Shown: positions 18,909 to 27,693, counted from the first letter of the stretch. The stretch: DNA of 37,969 nt from Triparma columacea (GCA_030267965.1 BRYA01000780.1:6270-44238), one strand, 5' to 3'. The notes: generated by a model from the letters alone, not told the origin. A program made the numbers and translations.

Positions 18909-21065
18909 ATGGGTCGAGGATCGTACCATCTCTTCTTAATTCTCGTTCTCTTACCCGCTGTATGCTATTCTTCGCCCGTGTACACTTCATTGTTGAATTT
19001 TGCCCTTGTCCCCCTTTCCGGGACCTTGTTGGAGGAGGGAAACCATGAGTACATAGCAGTTTTGTGCCTGCCTTCGTGGTCAAGTGTCACACCGGGATCT
19101 ATCCCTCCTGGGTTCCAACCAATCCTCCCAAAGGAGCATGAATCCGTTGATCAAGCATGCATCTCGATTGGGGGGGCCAAGGAGGTTGCATGCTTCAGGG
19201 TGAAAGGGGCGAGCAGGATACCCCCCACGGGATTTAGGGGCGAAATTGCAGACGTGTTGGGGCGGAGAGGATCCCACCCGGTGAACGTCGGCCTTTGGGT
19301 TGGAGAGAGCTTGGTTGGTGAGTTTGAGTTTGAGGTTTACAGTTTTGGGGCGAGTGCGCAGGCGCAAGGCGCGCGGAGCGGGGACCCCATGGTGTTCATT
19401 ACAAACGTACCGTACGGCAGGGCGACGTATGGTGAGCATTTAATCGTTGACTTGGTTGTGGCAAATGTTGGAGAGGGGGCTGTGGTGGACCTCGAGCTCA
19501 CCAACGGGGAAGTGTTCGAAGTTGGGGTGAGCGGCGGGGGGAAGCAGACGGTGACAATGCACGCTATCGACCCTGGCAGTCACACCATTGAGGCGAGGGT
19601 CCGGGGGGGGGGTTCAACTAGAACCTACTTTGAAAGTGTGCTAACAGAGAGGGAGGGGAGCACGGGACGGATGCTGATCGAAGAGGTACCGAAGGACGGC
19701 GAGGTCTGCGTTGGCGGGTGCAACAAAGGGGCTCAATGCCTCGCGATGAAGGGGGGGGAGAAAATAAAGATTCTATTCGTGGGAATGATGAAGTGGGATG
19801 GGCAGAAGACGCTTTGGAAGCAGCAGTTTGAGGGCTTGGATAGGTCCGAGTTCGACATTCGCTTCGCGACCTTTATGGAGCCATCGAGGCAGCATAAGCC
19901 GGAGAAGATGTTGAACTCCTTGAGGGAGAGCGGGGTGAGGCTTTCAGTGAGGCCACTGCCGGGTGTTGAGGTTGAAGTGTTGAGAGAAACGCCCGACATG
20001 GACATTGAAAATCTGTACAAAAGTGGCGGGTCACCGAACATGGAGGTGATGGTGAACTGCCTCCTGAAGAGGCTGGAGGCTGCGGGGGACGTCGTGGAAA
20101 AGGTGGAACCAGAGTGGGCGAGGAATACATGGGAAACAGTAATTGACGAAATAAATGGGGACTTACCCGACCTCTTGGTCTTTGCAAACGCAAGGGAACC
20201 GACGGACATGCTTTTGATCAAGGGTGCGAGGATGGCGGGCGTTAAAAGCATCGTGATGGAACTGCCAAACTTGTACCCTAAGTTTGACCTGGATTTGATC
20301 GACGGTGTCATTGCACCCAGCCACTACGCCGCGCTGCACCCGAGCATCAGGGAGGGGGGAGGGGGAGAGAGGGCATATTCTCTGCACGTCGTCAACCCCG
20401 GGGTGGACCATGAGGTGTGGGTGGAGGAAGGAGAGGTTGAGACGGAGGGATATGGGTGGGGGGAGAGGTGCGTTCTAATAGGCTTCGTGGCGAGGATTAG
20501 CAGCGAGAAGTCACCAGGAATCTTCGTGCAGGCAGCCAAGAAAGTGAGGGAAGATAACAAGTGGGCGAGGTTCGTCGTCGTTGGGGACGGGAGTTTCAGG
20601 AAGGAGATGGAGCGGATGGTGGAGGTGATGGGTTTGGGCGATGTGTTTAAATTTACCGGGGCCATTTACGGGGAGAGCCTTGTGTCGGTGATGAGAGGGC
20701 TCGACGTGATAGTCAACCCTTCCTTGAGGTACGAGAGCGAGACTTTCTGCATCGCCAATCTTGAGGCAATGACCATGGGGAAGGCTCTTGTTACTTTTGG
20801 GGTGGGTGGCGTCGGGGAGTACGCGCGGGACGGGGTCAATGCGTTGGTAGTTAAGGGGTGGGGGGAGGAACTGATAGGGAGATTGGCCGAGAGGGTGGAG
20901 GAGGTTGTGAGGGACGGGGAGTTGAGGAGGAAGCTGGGCGAGGGGGGCAGGAGGACGGTGAAGGAAGGGGGGTTCAAGGTGGAAGATGTGGTTAGCGGGT
21001 ACAGGGAGGTGTACTTGGAGTTAGTGGGGAGACATTTTGGTGACGAGGGGAAGGGAGTTTGTTGA
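18909..21065 (+). CDS. GT4-type (group 1) glycosyltransferase with signal peptide
   Basis: A single exon, 718 aa from ATG 18909 (an upstream in-frame start would be a TTG). Residues 1-22 form a signal peptide or anchor (MGRGSYHLFLILVLLPAVCY). Residues about 25-270 are an unrecognised beta-rich part. From about 275 a GT-B glycosyltransferase follows (KIKILFVGMMKWDGQKTLWK). Its C-terminal half shows the group 1 pattern: IGFVARISSEKSPGIFVQA, FVVVGDGSFRKEM, then the EX7E motif (E611 to E619, ETFCIANLE) and GVGEYARDGVNALVV. GT4 enzymes are usually retaining and use nucleotide sugars. The donor and acceptor are unknown. The leader suggests the secretory pathway. An AATAAA at 21099-21104 lies just before the stop codon of the convergent kinase gene. 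Confidence 0.85.
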   Translation: MGRGSYHLFLILVLLPAVCYSSPVYTSLLNFALVPLSGTLLEEGNHEYIAVLCLPSWSSVTPGSIPPGFQPILPKEHESVDQACISIGGAKEVACFRVKGASRIPPTGFRGEIADVLGRRGSHPVNVGLWVGESLVGEFEFEVYSFGASAQAQGARSGDPMVFITNVPYGRATYGEHLIVDLVVANVGEGAVVDLELTNGEVFEVGVSGGGKQTVTMHAIDPGSHTIEARVRGGGSTRTYFESVLTEREGSTGRMLIEEVPKDGEVCVGGCNKGAQCLAMKGGEKIKILFVGMMKWDGQKTLWKQQFEGLDRSEFDIRFATFMEPSRQHKPEKMLNSLRESGVRLSVRPLPGVEVEVLRETPDMDIENLYKSGGSPNMEVMVNCLLKRLEAAGDVVEKVEPEWARNTWETVIDEINGDLPDLLVFANAREPTDMLLIKGARMAGVKSIVMELPNLYPKFDLDLIDGVIAPSHYAALHPSIREGGGGERAYSLHVVNPGVDHEVWVEEGEVETEGYGWGERCVLIGFVARISSEKSPGIFVQAAKKVREDNKWARFVVVGDGSFRKEMERMVEVMGLGDVFKFTGAIYGESLVSVMRGLDVIVNPSLRYESETFCIANLEAMTMGKALVTFGVGGVGEYARDGVNALVVKGWGEELIGRLAERVEEVVRDGELRRKLGEGGRRTVKEGGFKVEDVVSGYREVYLELVGRHFGDEGKGVC

Positions 21066-21108
21066 AATGCGTGTTGTTCTGTTTGCATATACAAATCAAA
21101 TAAATAGG

Positions 21109-22324
21109 TTATGTTGAGGGACCCTTTCTCTTCTTGTCGCCTCCTTCTCGGCCTGGAAGGCAGTCGCTTTGCAGTGCCGCACCGATCGTGAGCCGCTCGT
21201 CCGGGTCCCTGGCCGTGCACTCCGTTATTAGCCGCCTCAAGCCTCTAGACATGCGTTTCCATCTGGGGTGCTTCTTCAACTCCTCCTTCGGAGCCTTGAA
21301 GAACTGCTCCATCGCAGCGGCATCGGTGGGCTCGTAAGGGAGCTCCCCCGTTCCTATGACAAACGCTGTTATACCGAAGCTGGAAGGGGAGCACGGGGGG
21401 ATCAAGAGGAGATGAGAGGAGGGGGAATATGACACCCCTTATGAGTTTTACAGTATGTTTTACTCACCTCCACATGTCGCTCGGGAACCCCACAACACCC
21501 TCCCTGGCCTCTGGTGATATGTATCCCTCCGTACCCACGGTGATATTTTGGAGGTAGGAGGCTTCCGATGGTAGGGTTAGCGATGCGCCAAAGTCGCAGA
21601 GCTTGTAGATGCAACCCGGGGCAGTCACGGTCACGTCCCCAGGGTTCGGAGGGGGAGGGGCGCGGGTCAACAGGATATTCTCAGGCTTTATATCGCCGTG
21701 TATTATGCGGTTGCGGTGCAGGAACTCAATGGCGCGGAGCAGCTGGGTAATTATCCGAAGGGGGTGGGACTCGTCCATCCAACGGAGGGAGGGTGACGGG
21801 GTGAGGAAGGTGAGGAGATCTTTGTGAGGTGGGGTTGGAAGTTTGTGTGGGGTGAAGGGGGTTAGATATTGCGCTCATCACTGCTGTATTATCACTGCTG
21901 TATTATCACTGCTGTATTTATTCCATCCTCCCACCTCACCTCCCCCCGGTAAATAGTCCATCTCAACCACCACTTGTGTCCTCGTCTCAATGACCTTGAT
22001 GGGCATGCACACGTTTGGATGCGGCTGCATCTCGAACTGGCTCGCCAGCTCCGCCTCCCTCCTCAGCTCCTGGGGGAGGTTCTCGTGCTGCCCGAACTTG
22101 TCCCTCTTCACAACCTTGAGGCAGCACTGTTCCCCGGAAGCCACCTCGACGCAAGAGTGCACCGAGCAACGGGAGGAACCACCGACCTTATCCCCCATCG
22201 TGTAAATACTTTCGAGATCCTTGTCCTTGGTCTGCTTGTTGGGAGGGAGGATGAGCTCTCGGGAGGGGGGGCCTGAGAAGGAGGAACGGAGGCCCTGCGA
22301 GAAGGCTGCAGCGGCGGCCCGCAT
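21109..22324 (-). CDS. Serine/threonine protein kinase, non-RD (HGD) type
   Basis: Three exons read from 22324: 22324-21940, 21819-21468 and 21379-21109, phases 1 and 2; 335 aa. The joins rebuild continuous kinase sequence: MDYLPGG-D-LLTFLTP across intron 1 and PSDMW-S-FGITAFV across intron 2. The nucleotide loop is altered (GDKVGGSSRCSVH). The ATP lysine is in CCLKVVKR (K70). The catalytic loop is HGDIKPENIL with D171, so glycine replaces the usual arginine. DFG is present (KLCDFGASL, D204), as is GTEGYISPEA. The C-lobe end fits CAMK-like or general Ser/Thr kinases (TARDPDERLTIGAAL). The tail is short and basic (GGDKKRKGPST). No regulatory domain is visible. Substrates are unknown. The first 40 residues are Ala/Ser/Lys-rich and may be a targeting or flexible stretch. 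Confidence 0.87.
21877..21918. repeat. Three perfect 14-bp tandem repeats in a kinase intron
   Basis: Three identical copies of ATCACTGCTGTATT lie head to tail within intron 1 of the kinase gene, at 21877-21890, 21891-21904 and 21905-21918. It looks like a minisatellite; no coding or splicing role is visible. Confidence 0.95.
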
Positions 22325-22586
22325 TTGGGAATGGGGGTGGGGGGGCCGGGGAAGGGGTGGGGACGGGGTGGGTGGATATTGGGGAGTCCAGAAAGTTGAA
22401 AAAATGAGGGAGGGGGGGGGAGAGGTGTGGGGGGAGAAATTTCATTAATGTCGCCAGCTGTTGATACGGGACGAGAAATTGAATAGAAAGAAAATGCGCG
22501 GCTAATAATTCGTTCTCAAAACTTGGATTTCCCTCGTCATTCCCCTTGGGCCCCCCCACCCCCCCCCCTCAAAATCGAACCCCCTT
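22325..22586. other. Intergenic region, kinase 5' side and BART gene 3' side
   Basis: 262 bases between two minus-strand genes. The part next to the kinase start codon is strongly strand-asymmetric (G-rich on plus, C-rich on minus); the rest is mixed, with a C-run near 22550-22570. No gene or clear promoter motif is seen. Confidence 0.4.
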
Positions 22587-23891
22587 CTATTTCCTATTAC
22601 TCTCCCCTCCAACTCTCCTAAACGTGAAGCTCCACCCTTCGCTCTGTTCGTCCCTATCCTCCCAGAAGATGCTCTCCGTGCAGAACATCTCGTCCCCCTC
22701 CTCGTTAAGCTCGAACGTCTTAACGCTCTCCTTCTTCTCCCCGCTCTTGCTCAGCACCCGCTTGGTCCTGGCCTCGTCGAGGTACCGCCTGTTGCGGATC
22801 ACGATCTTCCTGTCGTCGATGGTCACGCAGGCCATGGCATAGTGATTCTTGATGAGACCGCCATTGAAGTTGCACCACTAAGAGGGAGGAAGGAAGGGCC
22901 AGGGCGGTGGGGGGAGGCAGAAGAGTGGTTAGAAACGCCGAGTTTGCAGAGGGGGGTGGGGGTGGGGGGTGGGGGGGGGGTTCAGTCCACTCTGTTCGTA
23001 AAGCTCACCTTTCCCAGGTCATTCTCCAGGTCAAACTCCTCCTCCTGCTGACCGAGTATCCCAAAGTTGAAGCTCCTGTGGAGCATCTTCCCGGGATCGT
23101 AGCGGAGGACCCNNNNGGGGGGGGAGGAAAGACCATTAAAGGAAGGACATTAGTAGAGGTAGAGAAGGCCCGAAGGATCGAGAGAGAGTTGGGGTCAGAG
23201 CGTGGTTGAGGGGGTAGGGGGTAGGCGGGTTGGGGAGCATCCTGGCAATCAGAGATCCCCCGCCCACATTCTCTCCTCTCCTTCTCCCGCCCACATTCTC
23301 TCCTCTCCTTCCCCCCTCCCCCTTACCTGCCCACGGCACGTCGTGCTCGCTTAGGTGCTTGTCCCTCTTCCTAGTTTCGAACTCGTAAAGTCCCCTCCAC
23401 TCCCCGCTCCACGGGTCCGCCCCCTGCCTCTCCAGTTCCCTCGCCTCCTCCCTCTTGTCATCCGCGGTGGCGTGCGATTCCATCTGGGCGACAAAGTGCT
23501 CGTAGCTCGTGAGCTTCACAAAGCCAGGGAGAGCGTCGGCGACCTCGTCGTTCTCCATGGCCTCCTCGAGGGCCTCGAATAGCCTCGCCGCCGTGGTGCC
23601 GTTGTCCTCGCAGAAGGCCTGGAGCTTGACATCTATGGCCTCGCAATACTCCTTGTGGAGAGTGGACCAGGCCATGGGGTGCCCGCTACCGTCCGCCTCG
23701 TACTGGGACTTTTTTTCGAAACCACCGGAGAGGGCGTGGTCGGAGATCCAGTTCTCCGCGACGTTTGAGAGGTCCTCCCCATAACTAAACTCTAAGAAAG
23801 CACCGACAATTGGATCCAATTCATCAAATTCATCAGACACAGTCTTGGCATCGGATACATCGAGCTTCGACTCCTCTTCTTTACACTCCAT
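22587..23891 (-). CDS. BART (ARL2-binding) domain protein
   Basis: Three exons read from ATG 23891: 23891-23327, 23112-23009 and 22877-22587; 319 aa. Residues about 25-150 resemble the all-helical BART domain of ARL2BP and CFAP36: IVGAFLEFSYGEDLSNVAEN, a middle segment EYCEAIDVKLQAFCEDNG, and the end SYEHFVAQMESH. BART proteins bind the small GTPases ARL2/ARL3, often in ciliary or mitochondrial settings. The second half (about 200-319) is beta-rich and not recognised (YDPGKMLHRSFNFGILG, CNFNGGLIKNHYAMAC, DDRKIVIRNRRYLDEA). The acceptor of exon 2 falls inside a four-base assembly gap (23113-23116), so that boundary is inferred from phase: exon 1 ends in phase 1 and GG before the GTC codon completes a glycine. 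Domain assignment is by pattern only. Confidence 0.68.
22951..22980 (+). repeat. G-rich tract with G-quadruplex potential in an intron
   Basis: Thirty bases made almost only of G, with five G-runs separated by single T residues. It lies in intron 2 of the BART gene, close to the acceptor side of the plus strand but in antisense (C-rich) form on the transcript. Four or more G3+ runs with one-base loops fit a quadruplex. Confidence 0.75.
23113..23116. other. Assembly gap (NNNN) at a splice acceptor
   Basis: Four undetermined bases sit between GG of exon 2 and a G-run (C-run on the transcribed minus strand). They cover the expected AG of intron 1 of the BART gene. The gap is probably a homopolymer sequencing problem. 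Confidence 0.98.
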
Positions 23892-24278
23892 TATGCAGCG
23901 GTTGTAACTCAACTTCCGTCGGGGTGAAGGATGGTGAAATATTAATTGCCGAAATGATGTTCGCCGAGAAGCAACAAACCAAGGGCCGCACACAAGAACA
24001 GACCGACCGAACCTTTATATCGGACTTTCATGCATCATGAATAGGAATTCCCGGGAATTCGATTTCATTAAAAATTTTTCGAGCCGGTGTCCGAATGTGT
24101 CCGAGTCGTCGTTTGTAAATACGGTCGACGTTTCTGTTCTGTAGATAATACTAAATAGATAATCTTGGCGTATGGTTTGGTGATAAAAACCGATATGCCA
24201 CATACTATTGTTTTCACGATCCCCTCCGTTCCTTTCAAATTTCAATCCCCCCCTCCTCCCTCCCCCACCCCCGGCCCC
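23892..24278. promoter_or_regulatory. Intergenic region upstream of the BART gene, with a 16-bp palindrome
   Basis: 387 bases with no convincing gene. Both neighbours are on the minus strand, so this holds the BART promoter and the 3' end of the K+ channel gene. A perfect palindrome GAATTCCCGGGAATTC lies at 24045-24060. The part from 24065 to 24200 is AT-rich, and 24240-24285 is C-rich. A TATAT at about 24016 lies upstream of the BART ATG. Confidence 0.4.
24045..24060. repeat. 16-bp perfect palindrome (GAATTCCCGGGAATTC)
   Basis: The sequence equals its own reverse complement over 16 bases. It contains two GAATTC sites around CCCGGG and is followed by GATT. It is about 155 bp upstream of the BART start codon. 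Confidence 0.95.
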
Positions 24279-25828
24279 TTATTTATTAGTTGTCTCTTTT
24301 TCTTTATCTTTCTCCTTGATGATCCGCCTAAGTCTCTCAACTTCCCTCTCAGCCCTCTTCCTACCATCCCTCTCCTTCTTAACCTCATTCATAACCCTAT
24401 CAATCTGCCAAGGCGAGCAAGCGTACAATAAAAAAAAGCGCTTACGGTTAGTTACATTCCCCTGATAAATATCCCTCTCTCCCTCTCCCCCCCACCCCAC
24501 CCCTCTCACCTCTTGAGTTTTCTCTCCCCCTAATAAGCTCTCCGCAAGTTCCCCCACCTGCAGTGGTACAACCCCAATCCCCGCCACAATGCTCGCGCAT
24601 ACAACCGCCCTCCCCGCCGGGGTTACCGGTACGATGTCCCCGAACCCGACTGTTGTTAGGGTGCAGAGACCGAAGTATAGGGCGGTGAAGAAATCAGGTA
24701 TATTGGGGTTGGAGGAGTGTTCGAATGTGTATATAAGTCCCGTGCTTATAAAGAGTAGCGTTGCAAGTGATGAGAAAACTCTAGCGAACTTAAGTTGCGA
24801 CATTTTCACGGACTCGGGGGGGAGACCGAGGGATAATTCTAACTCCTTGAACGTCTCGAAATCAGCGACGAAACGCTGGAGACGTAGGATCCTTAGTAGG
24901 CGTAGGAATGATAAACCACCGTTTGAGAATAGGGACGCTGAGGATGGGAAGAGTATTAAGAGTATGGTTGGGAGGAAGGACATTAGGTCTATGACGTTCA
25001 GGGGTTCCAGCATGTCCCTAGGGTCCCTGCTTGAGTACAGGCGTAGGGTGTACTCAACGAGGAAGAATATCGAAGCGAAGTCCTCGACGTTCGTGAAGAG
25101 GGAGGACTCGAAGAGGGTTAGGGTGGGGATGGTTAGGAAGGCAAAGGAAGCACAGGAGAGGAGGACCATTATGCCGGAGATTATCTCGTAACGAGGGTTC
25201 AGGAGGACCTGCTGGATTGTTACTAAGGTGGAGAGCAGAGGCGGGAGGGGGGGTTGGTGAAGGGGATTAAAGGGGACTTTTTGGGTTTGGTCAAAGTTAA
25301 AGGGTCGGGAAGCTGTAGACGCATCGGAGGTGTTTTCACACGATTCTCTCCCCCCCCCCTCCAAACCCCCAAGCACTCACGCTTATCTTGTGTGTCCCAC
25401 TCGTATTGTATGCTCTCCTCCTCCTCTTCCCCCTCTTCCTTCAATTCCCCCGGAAGCGCCCCTGCGGTCGACCCGGTCTCTGTAAGTTCATCCAGACCCC
25501 CCCGAGGAACAGTTCCTCCCCCAGCTCCCTCCTTCTTAGCGGGTTCCCTAATGCTGTAAAGGGCAGTGAGGGATTGACATTGATGATGCTTTTGTATGCG
25601 TGTATGTGTATGTGTGTTGTGTGTATGTGTATGTACGTGTGTATGCGTGTGTTGACGAGTATTTGAATAATGTAGTGGCTTTAGCTTTGGCCTTTGCCTT
25701 TTCTTGAAATGTTTTTCAGTCGTAAATGTTCCAAATTGTTTAGATGTATACGTATTTGGACTAAATGAGTCAATTGAGGTGATATGTATTGTATATATTA
25801 TGACAATAGAGATAACTAAGGATTTCAT
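24279..25828 (-). CDS. Six-transmembrane voltage-gated-type K+ channel with plastid-type leader
   Basis: Three exons read from ATG 25828: 25828-25381, 25222-24510 and 24404-24279; 428 aa. The second intron has an ACTAAC branch point. Residues 1-21 form a signal peptide (MKSLVISIVIIYTIHITS), followed by IDS-FSPNTY: phenylalanine at the likely cleavage site, as in secondary-plastid bipartite signals. A His/Thr repeat (residues about 60-78) and an acidic stretch (about 130-145) come next. The channel core follows: S1 about 164-181, S4 about 255-268 with regularly spaced arginines (FLRLLRILRLQRF), S5 about 294-318, pore filter TTVGFGD (340-345 for TVGFGD) and S6 about 355-378. The tail is a charged coil (KRAEREVERLRRIIKEKDKE). 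TVGFGD is a K+-selective filter. The S4 has few charges, so voltage sensing is likely but unproven. A plastid inner or thylakoid location is inferred. Confidence 0.84.
25593..25652 (-). repeat. TG/CA-rich microsatellite inside the K+ channel coding exon
   Basis: About 60 bases of imperfect (TG)n/(CA)n sequence on the plus strand, coding on the minus strand for alternating His and Thr (HTHTHVHTHTHN). It lies between the presumed plastid leader and the channel core. Slippage could change frame unless selected against. Confidence 0.9.
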
Positions 25829-26085
25829 TGACGTTCTAATCTAATTTTAAAGAACCTTTAATGCCTTTGAAGCAACTCTTTTTGACTGAGGTTTTGGTTC
25901 GGGTCCTCGTCTCCTCCGTCTCTCCTGAATCCTGGATCTGGACCCTCCTTCTCACTAACTGAACGGAGATCAACGGGGAACTTCACACTCCGCTCTTCTC
26001 CTCCTTCCTCTTAGTATCCAGCTACACTGGACGACCAGTCGAGTAGAGTGCCCCGATCGTAACCCAAAATTGGCTCCTCTACTAA
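25829..26085. promoter_or_regulatory. Divergent promoter region, K+ channel and SPRKKK protein
   Basis: 257 bases between start codons at 25828 (minus) and 26086 (plus). The part near the channel gene is AT-rich; the part before 26086 is C/T-rich. No element can be assigned with confidence. Confidence 0.4.
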
Positions 26086-26391
26086 ATGTCGAGTCCAAGA
26101 AAGAAGAAATCGAGTCCCAGAAAGAAGAAAACTGCTGCCACAGCTGCTGCCCCTCGAATATCTTTTAAGGACGATAGAGGAAAGGAATGGTTCGTTGAGG
26201 ACGTCAACATAACACAGAGGGACCTCACAGATGAGGGAGTCCCAAACACCATTCTCCGAATCGTAGAGTTCAAGAAGGTTGACAAGTACGGTAACGGAAA
26301 CATGAAATCTTGGAGTTACAAAATCGAGATGGACGACCCTGAATATGTGGCTGACCCTGAGGCTTACTGCCGAGTGCACGACTTCCGCTGA
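26086..26391 (+). CDS. Small protein with SPRKKK repeats, probably nuclear
   Basis: A single-exon frame of 101 aa from ATG 26086. Residues 3-15 hold two copies of SPRKKK, like the SPKK minor-groove DNA-binding motifs of histone H1 and sperm histones, followed by an Ala/Thr-rich link. The rest (about 24-101) is a compact-looking mixed fold with VEDVNITQRDL and several aromatic residues. I do not recognise a family. Its likely role is DNA- or chromatin-linked, inferred only from the repeats. It converges on the first LRR gene with 138 bp between stop codons. An antisense frame overlaps it, but the codon pattern and basic repeat favour the plus strand. Confidence 0.6.
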   Translation: MSSPRKKKSSPRKKKTAATAAAPRISFKDDRGKEWFVEDVNITQRDLTDEGVPNTILRIVEFKKVDKYGNGNMKSWSYKIEMDDPEYVADPEAYCRVHDFR

Positions 26392-26438
26392 AACTCACAT
26401 AGAGGAATAGAGACTCGAACTAAGTAACAGAGGCTATA

Positions 26439-27640
26439 ACAGAGAGGTTTGTCTATACAGAAGGTGTTTGTTTTTGTGATTGGTCTCATATAAAACAATT
26501 GAACGATTGATTTACCAACAAAGAGTAGTTTACAGATATTCCAGAATGACTCTCCACAAAACTTTCGGTATTTTCTCCCGTGTCTCAGTTGCCCTTAGCG
26601 GTGGTGCTTCAACTCCATCAGTTCGCTTCCGCTTCCTACTCGATCTCCTGGGTGGATTCTCAACGTGATCCCAGGTTCCCTTGAGGCACAGAAGAGCGTT
26701 GACGCGTTCGATCACAGCGACATTGCGGTGCCACCTATAATGGAGAACGTCCTCGACAGTCGGCATATTTTGATCGGCAGCGGCAGTGATTAAGGCGGTG
26801 CAGTTCAAGAAGCAGTTTGGACCGATGGAAACGGAAGGAGATAGAATGAGTTTCGTTAGGGCGGAGCAATCCCTGAAGGCGGCATAGCCAATCGACGTCA
26901 CTGAGTCCGGGATTGTGATGGCCGTGAGGGAGGAGCAGCTTTCGAAGGCGTTAACGCCAATCTCCGTCACTGAGTCCGGGATGGTGATGGCTGTGAGGGA
27001 GGAGCATCTGTAGAAGACGCCAAGGCCAATCGTCATCACTCCGTCAGGGATGGTGATGGCCGTGAGGGAGGAGCATCCACCGAAGGCGCCCTGGCTAATC
27101 GTGGTCACTCCCTCCGGGATTGTGATAGCCGTGAGGGAGGAGCATCCTGCAAAGGCGCCACCGTCAATCGTTGTCACTCCGTTCGGGATTGTGATGGCCG
27201 TGAGGGAGGAGCATCCGAAGAAGGCGCGTTTGCCAATTGTCGTCACTCCATCTGGGATGGTAATGGACATGAGGGAGGAGCATCCCCAGAAGGCCTCATC
27301 GCCAATCGACGTCACTCCCTTTGCAAAAGTCACCTCTGTGAGTTCATCATCATCAATGAATGTCTCTATGCCAGTGTACACTGCTGAGTTGGGCATTGTG
27401 GGAAGGATGAAAGTAGTAGTCCTGACAGCGCTTGAGCTAGAGTATGCTGGGGTATGGCGTGAATGATTAGATGGAGAGGAGGAGATTGAAAGTTAGGGAT
27501 TTGGGCGATGTAGTTTTGTTGGGACCAAATCTAGCTAAAGCCTATAATATGTTTGATTATGGTGTAGGTATTATTATCGTTGTTGGTATTGTGAAGAGTT
27601 TAGGTTGGTTGTAAAACGTAGCTAAAGTGTATAATACAAT
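26439..27640 (-). repeat. Copy 1 of a direct duplication carrying a BspA-LRR gene
   Basis: Copy 1 runs from ACAGAGAGGTTT (26439) past the LRR gene and its 5' region to about 27640. The same order and near-identical sequence recur at about 28808-30152. Similarity covers the 3' flank, coding sequence and about 240 bases upstream of the start, and fades outside. Copy 1 is shorter mainly because it has fewer 69-bp repeat units. Confidence 0.85.
26530..27396 (-). CDS. BspA-type leucine-rich-repeat protein, copy 1
   Basis: A single-exon gene, 288 aa. Residues about 24-185 hold seven full 23-residue repeats of the BspA/LRR_5 type (consensus GVTTIGxxAFxGCSSLTAI then TIPD) plus a degenerate eighth. 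Each unit is 69 bp of DNA, so the gene is a coding tandem repeat. The N-terminus (MPNSAVYTGIETFIDD) and C-terminus (residues about 205-288) are shared with the second copy at 28896-29909. The C-terminal end has a basic nuclear-type run (SSRKRKRTDG) and finishes KIPKVLWRVILEYL, which looks like the start of an F-box helix. No signal peptide is seen, unlike bacterial BspA. LRR_5 proteins usually bind other proteins; the target is unknown. Confidence 0.88.
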   Translation of the reverse strand: MPNSAVYTGIETFIDDDELTEVTFAKGVTSIGDEAFWGCSSLMSITIPDGVTTIGKRAFFGCSSLTAITIPNGVTTIDGGAFAGCSSLTAITIPEGVTTISQGAFGGCSSLTAITIPDGVMTIGLGVFYRCSSLTAITIPDSVTEIGVNAFESCSSLTAITIPDSVTSIGYAAFRDCSALTKLILSPSVSIGPNCFLNCTALITAAADQNMPTVEDVLHYRWHRNVAVIERVNALLCLKGTWDHVENPPRRSSRKRKRTDGVEAPPLRATETREKIPKVLWRVILEYL

Positions 27641-27693
27641 AAATATGCAGTTTAGTTTCTGCCAAATCAGCCCAAATCTCCCACCAAGCCCTC

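Noticed and set aside
19733..20311. 192-codon minus-strand frame inside the GT4 gene
   Set aside because: Antisense of conserved glycosyltransferase sequence, no recognisable features.
22188..22559. Minus-strand frame upstream of the kinase as an extra first exon
   Set aside because: Pro-rich, reads through a C-rich leader in another phase and offers no in-frame splice to the kinase exon.
24589..25191. 200-codon plus-strand frame over the K+ channel
   Set aside because: Antisense of the S1-pore region, whose channel motifs are unmistakable on the minus strand.
27050..27466. Plus-strand repetitive frames over the LRR genes (also 29316-29604)
   Set aside because: They are antisense reads of the 69-bp LRR units; the repeat length is a multiple of three, so all frames stay open.
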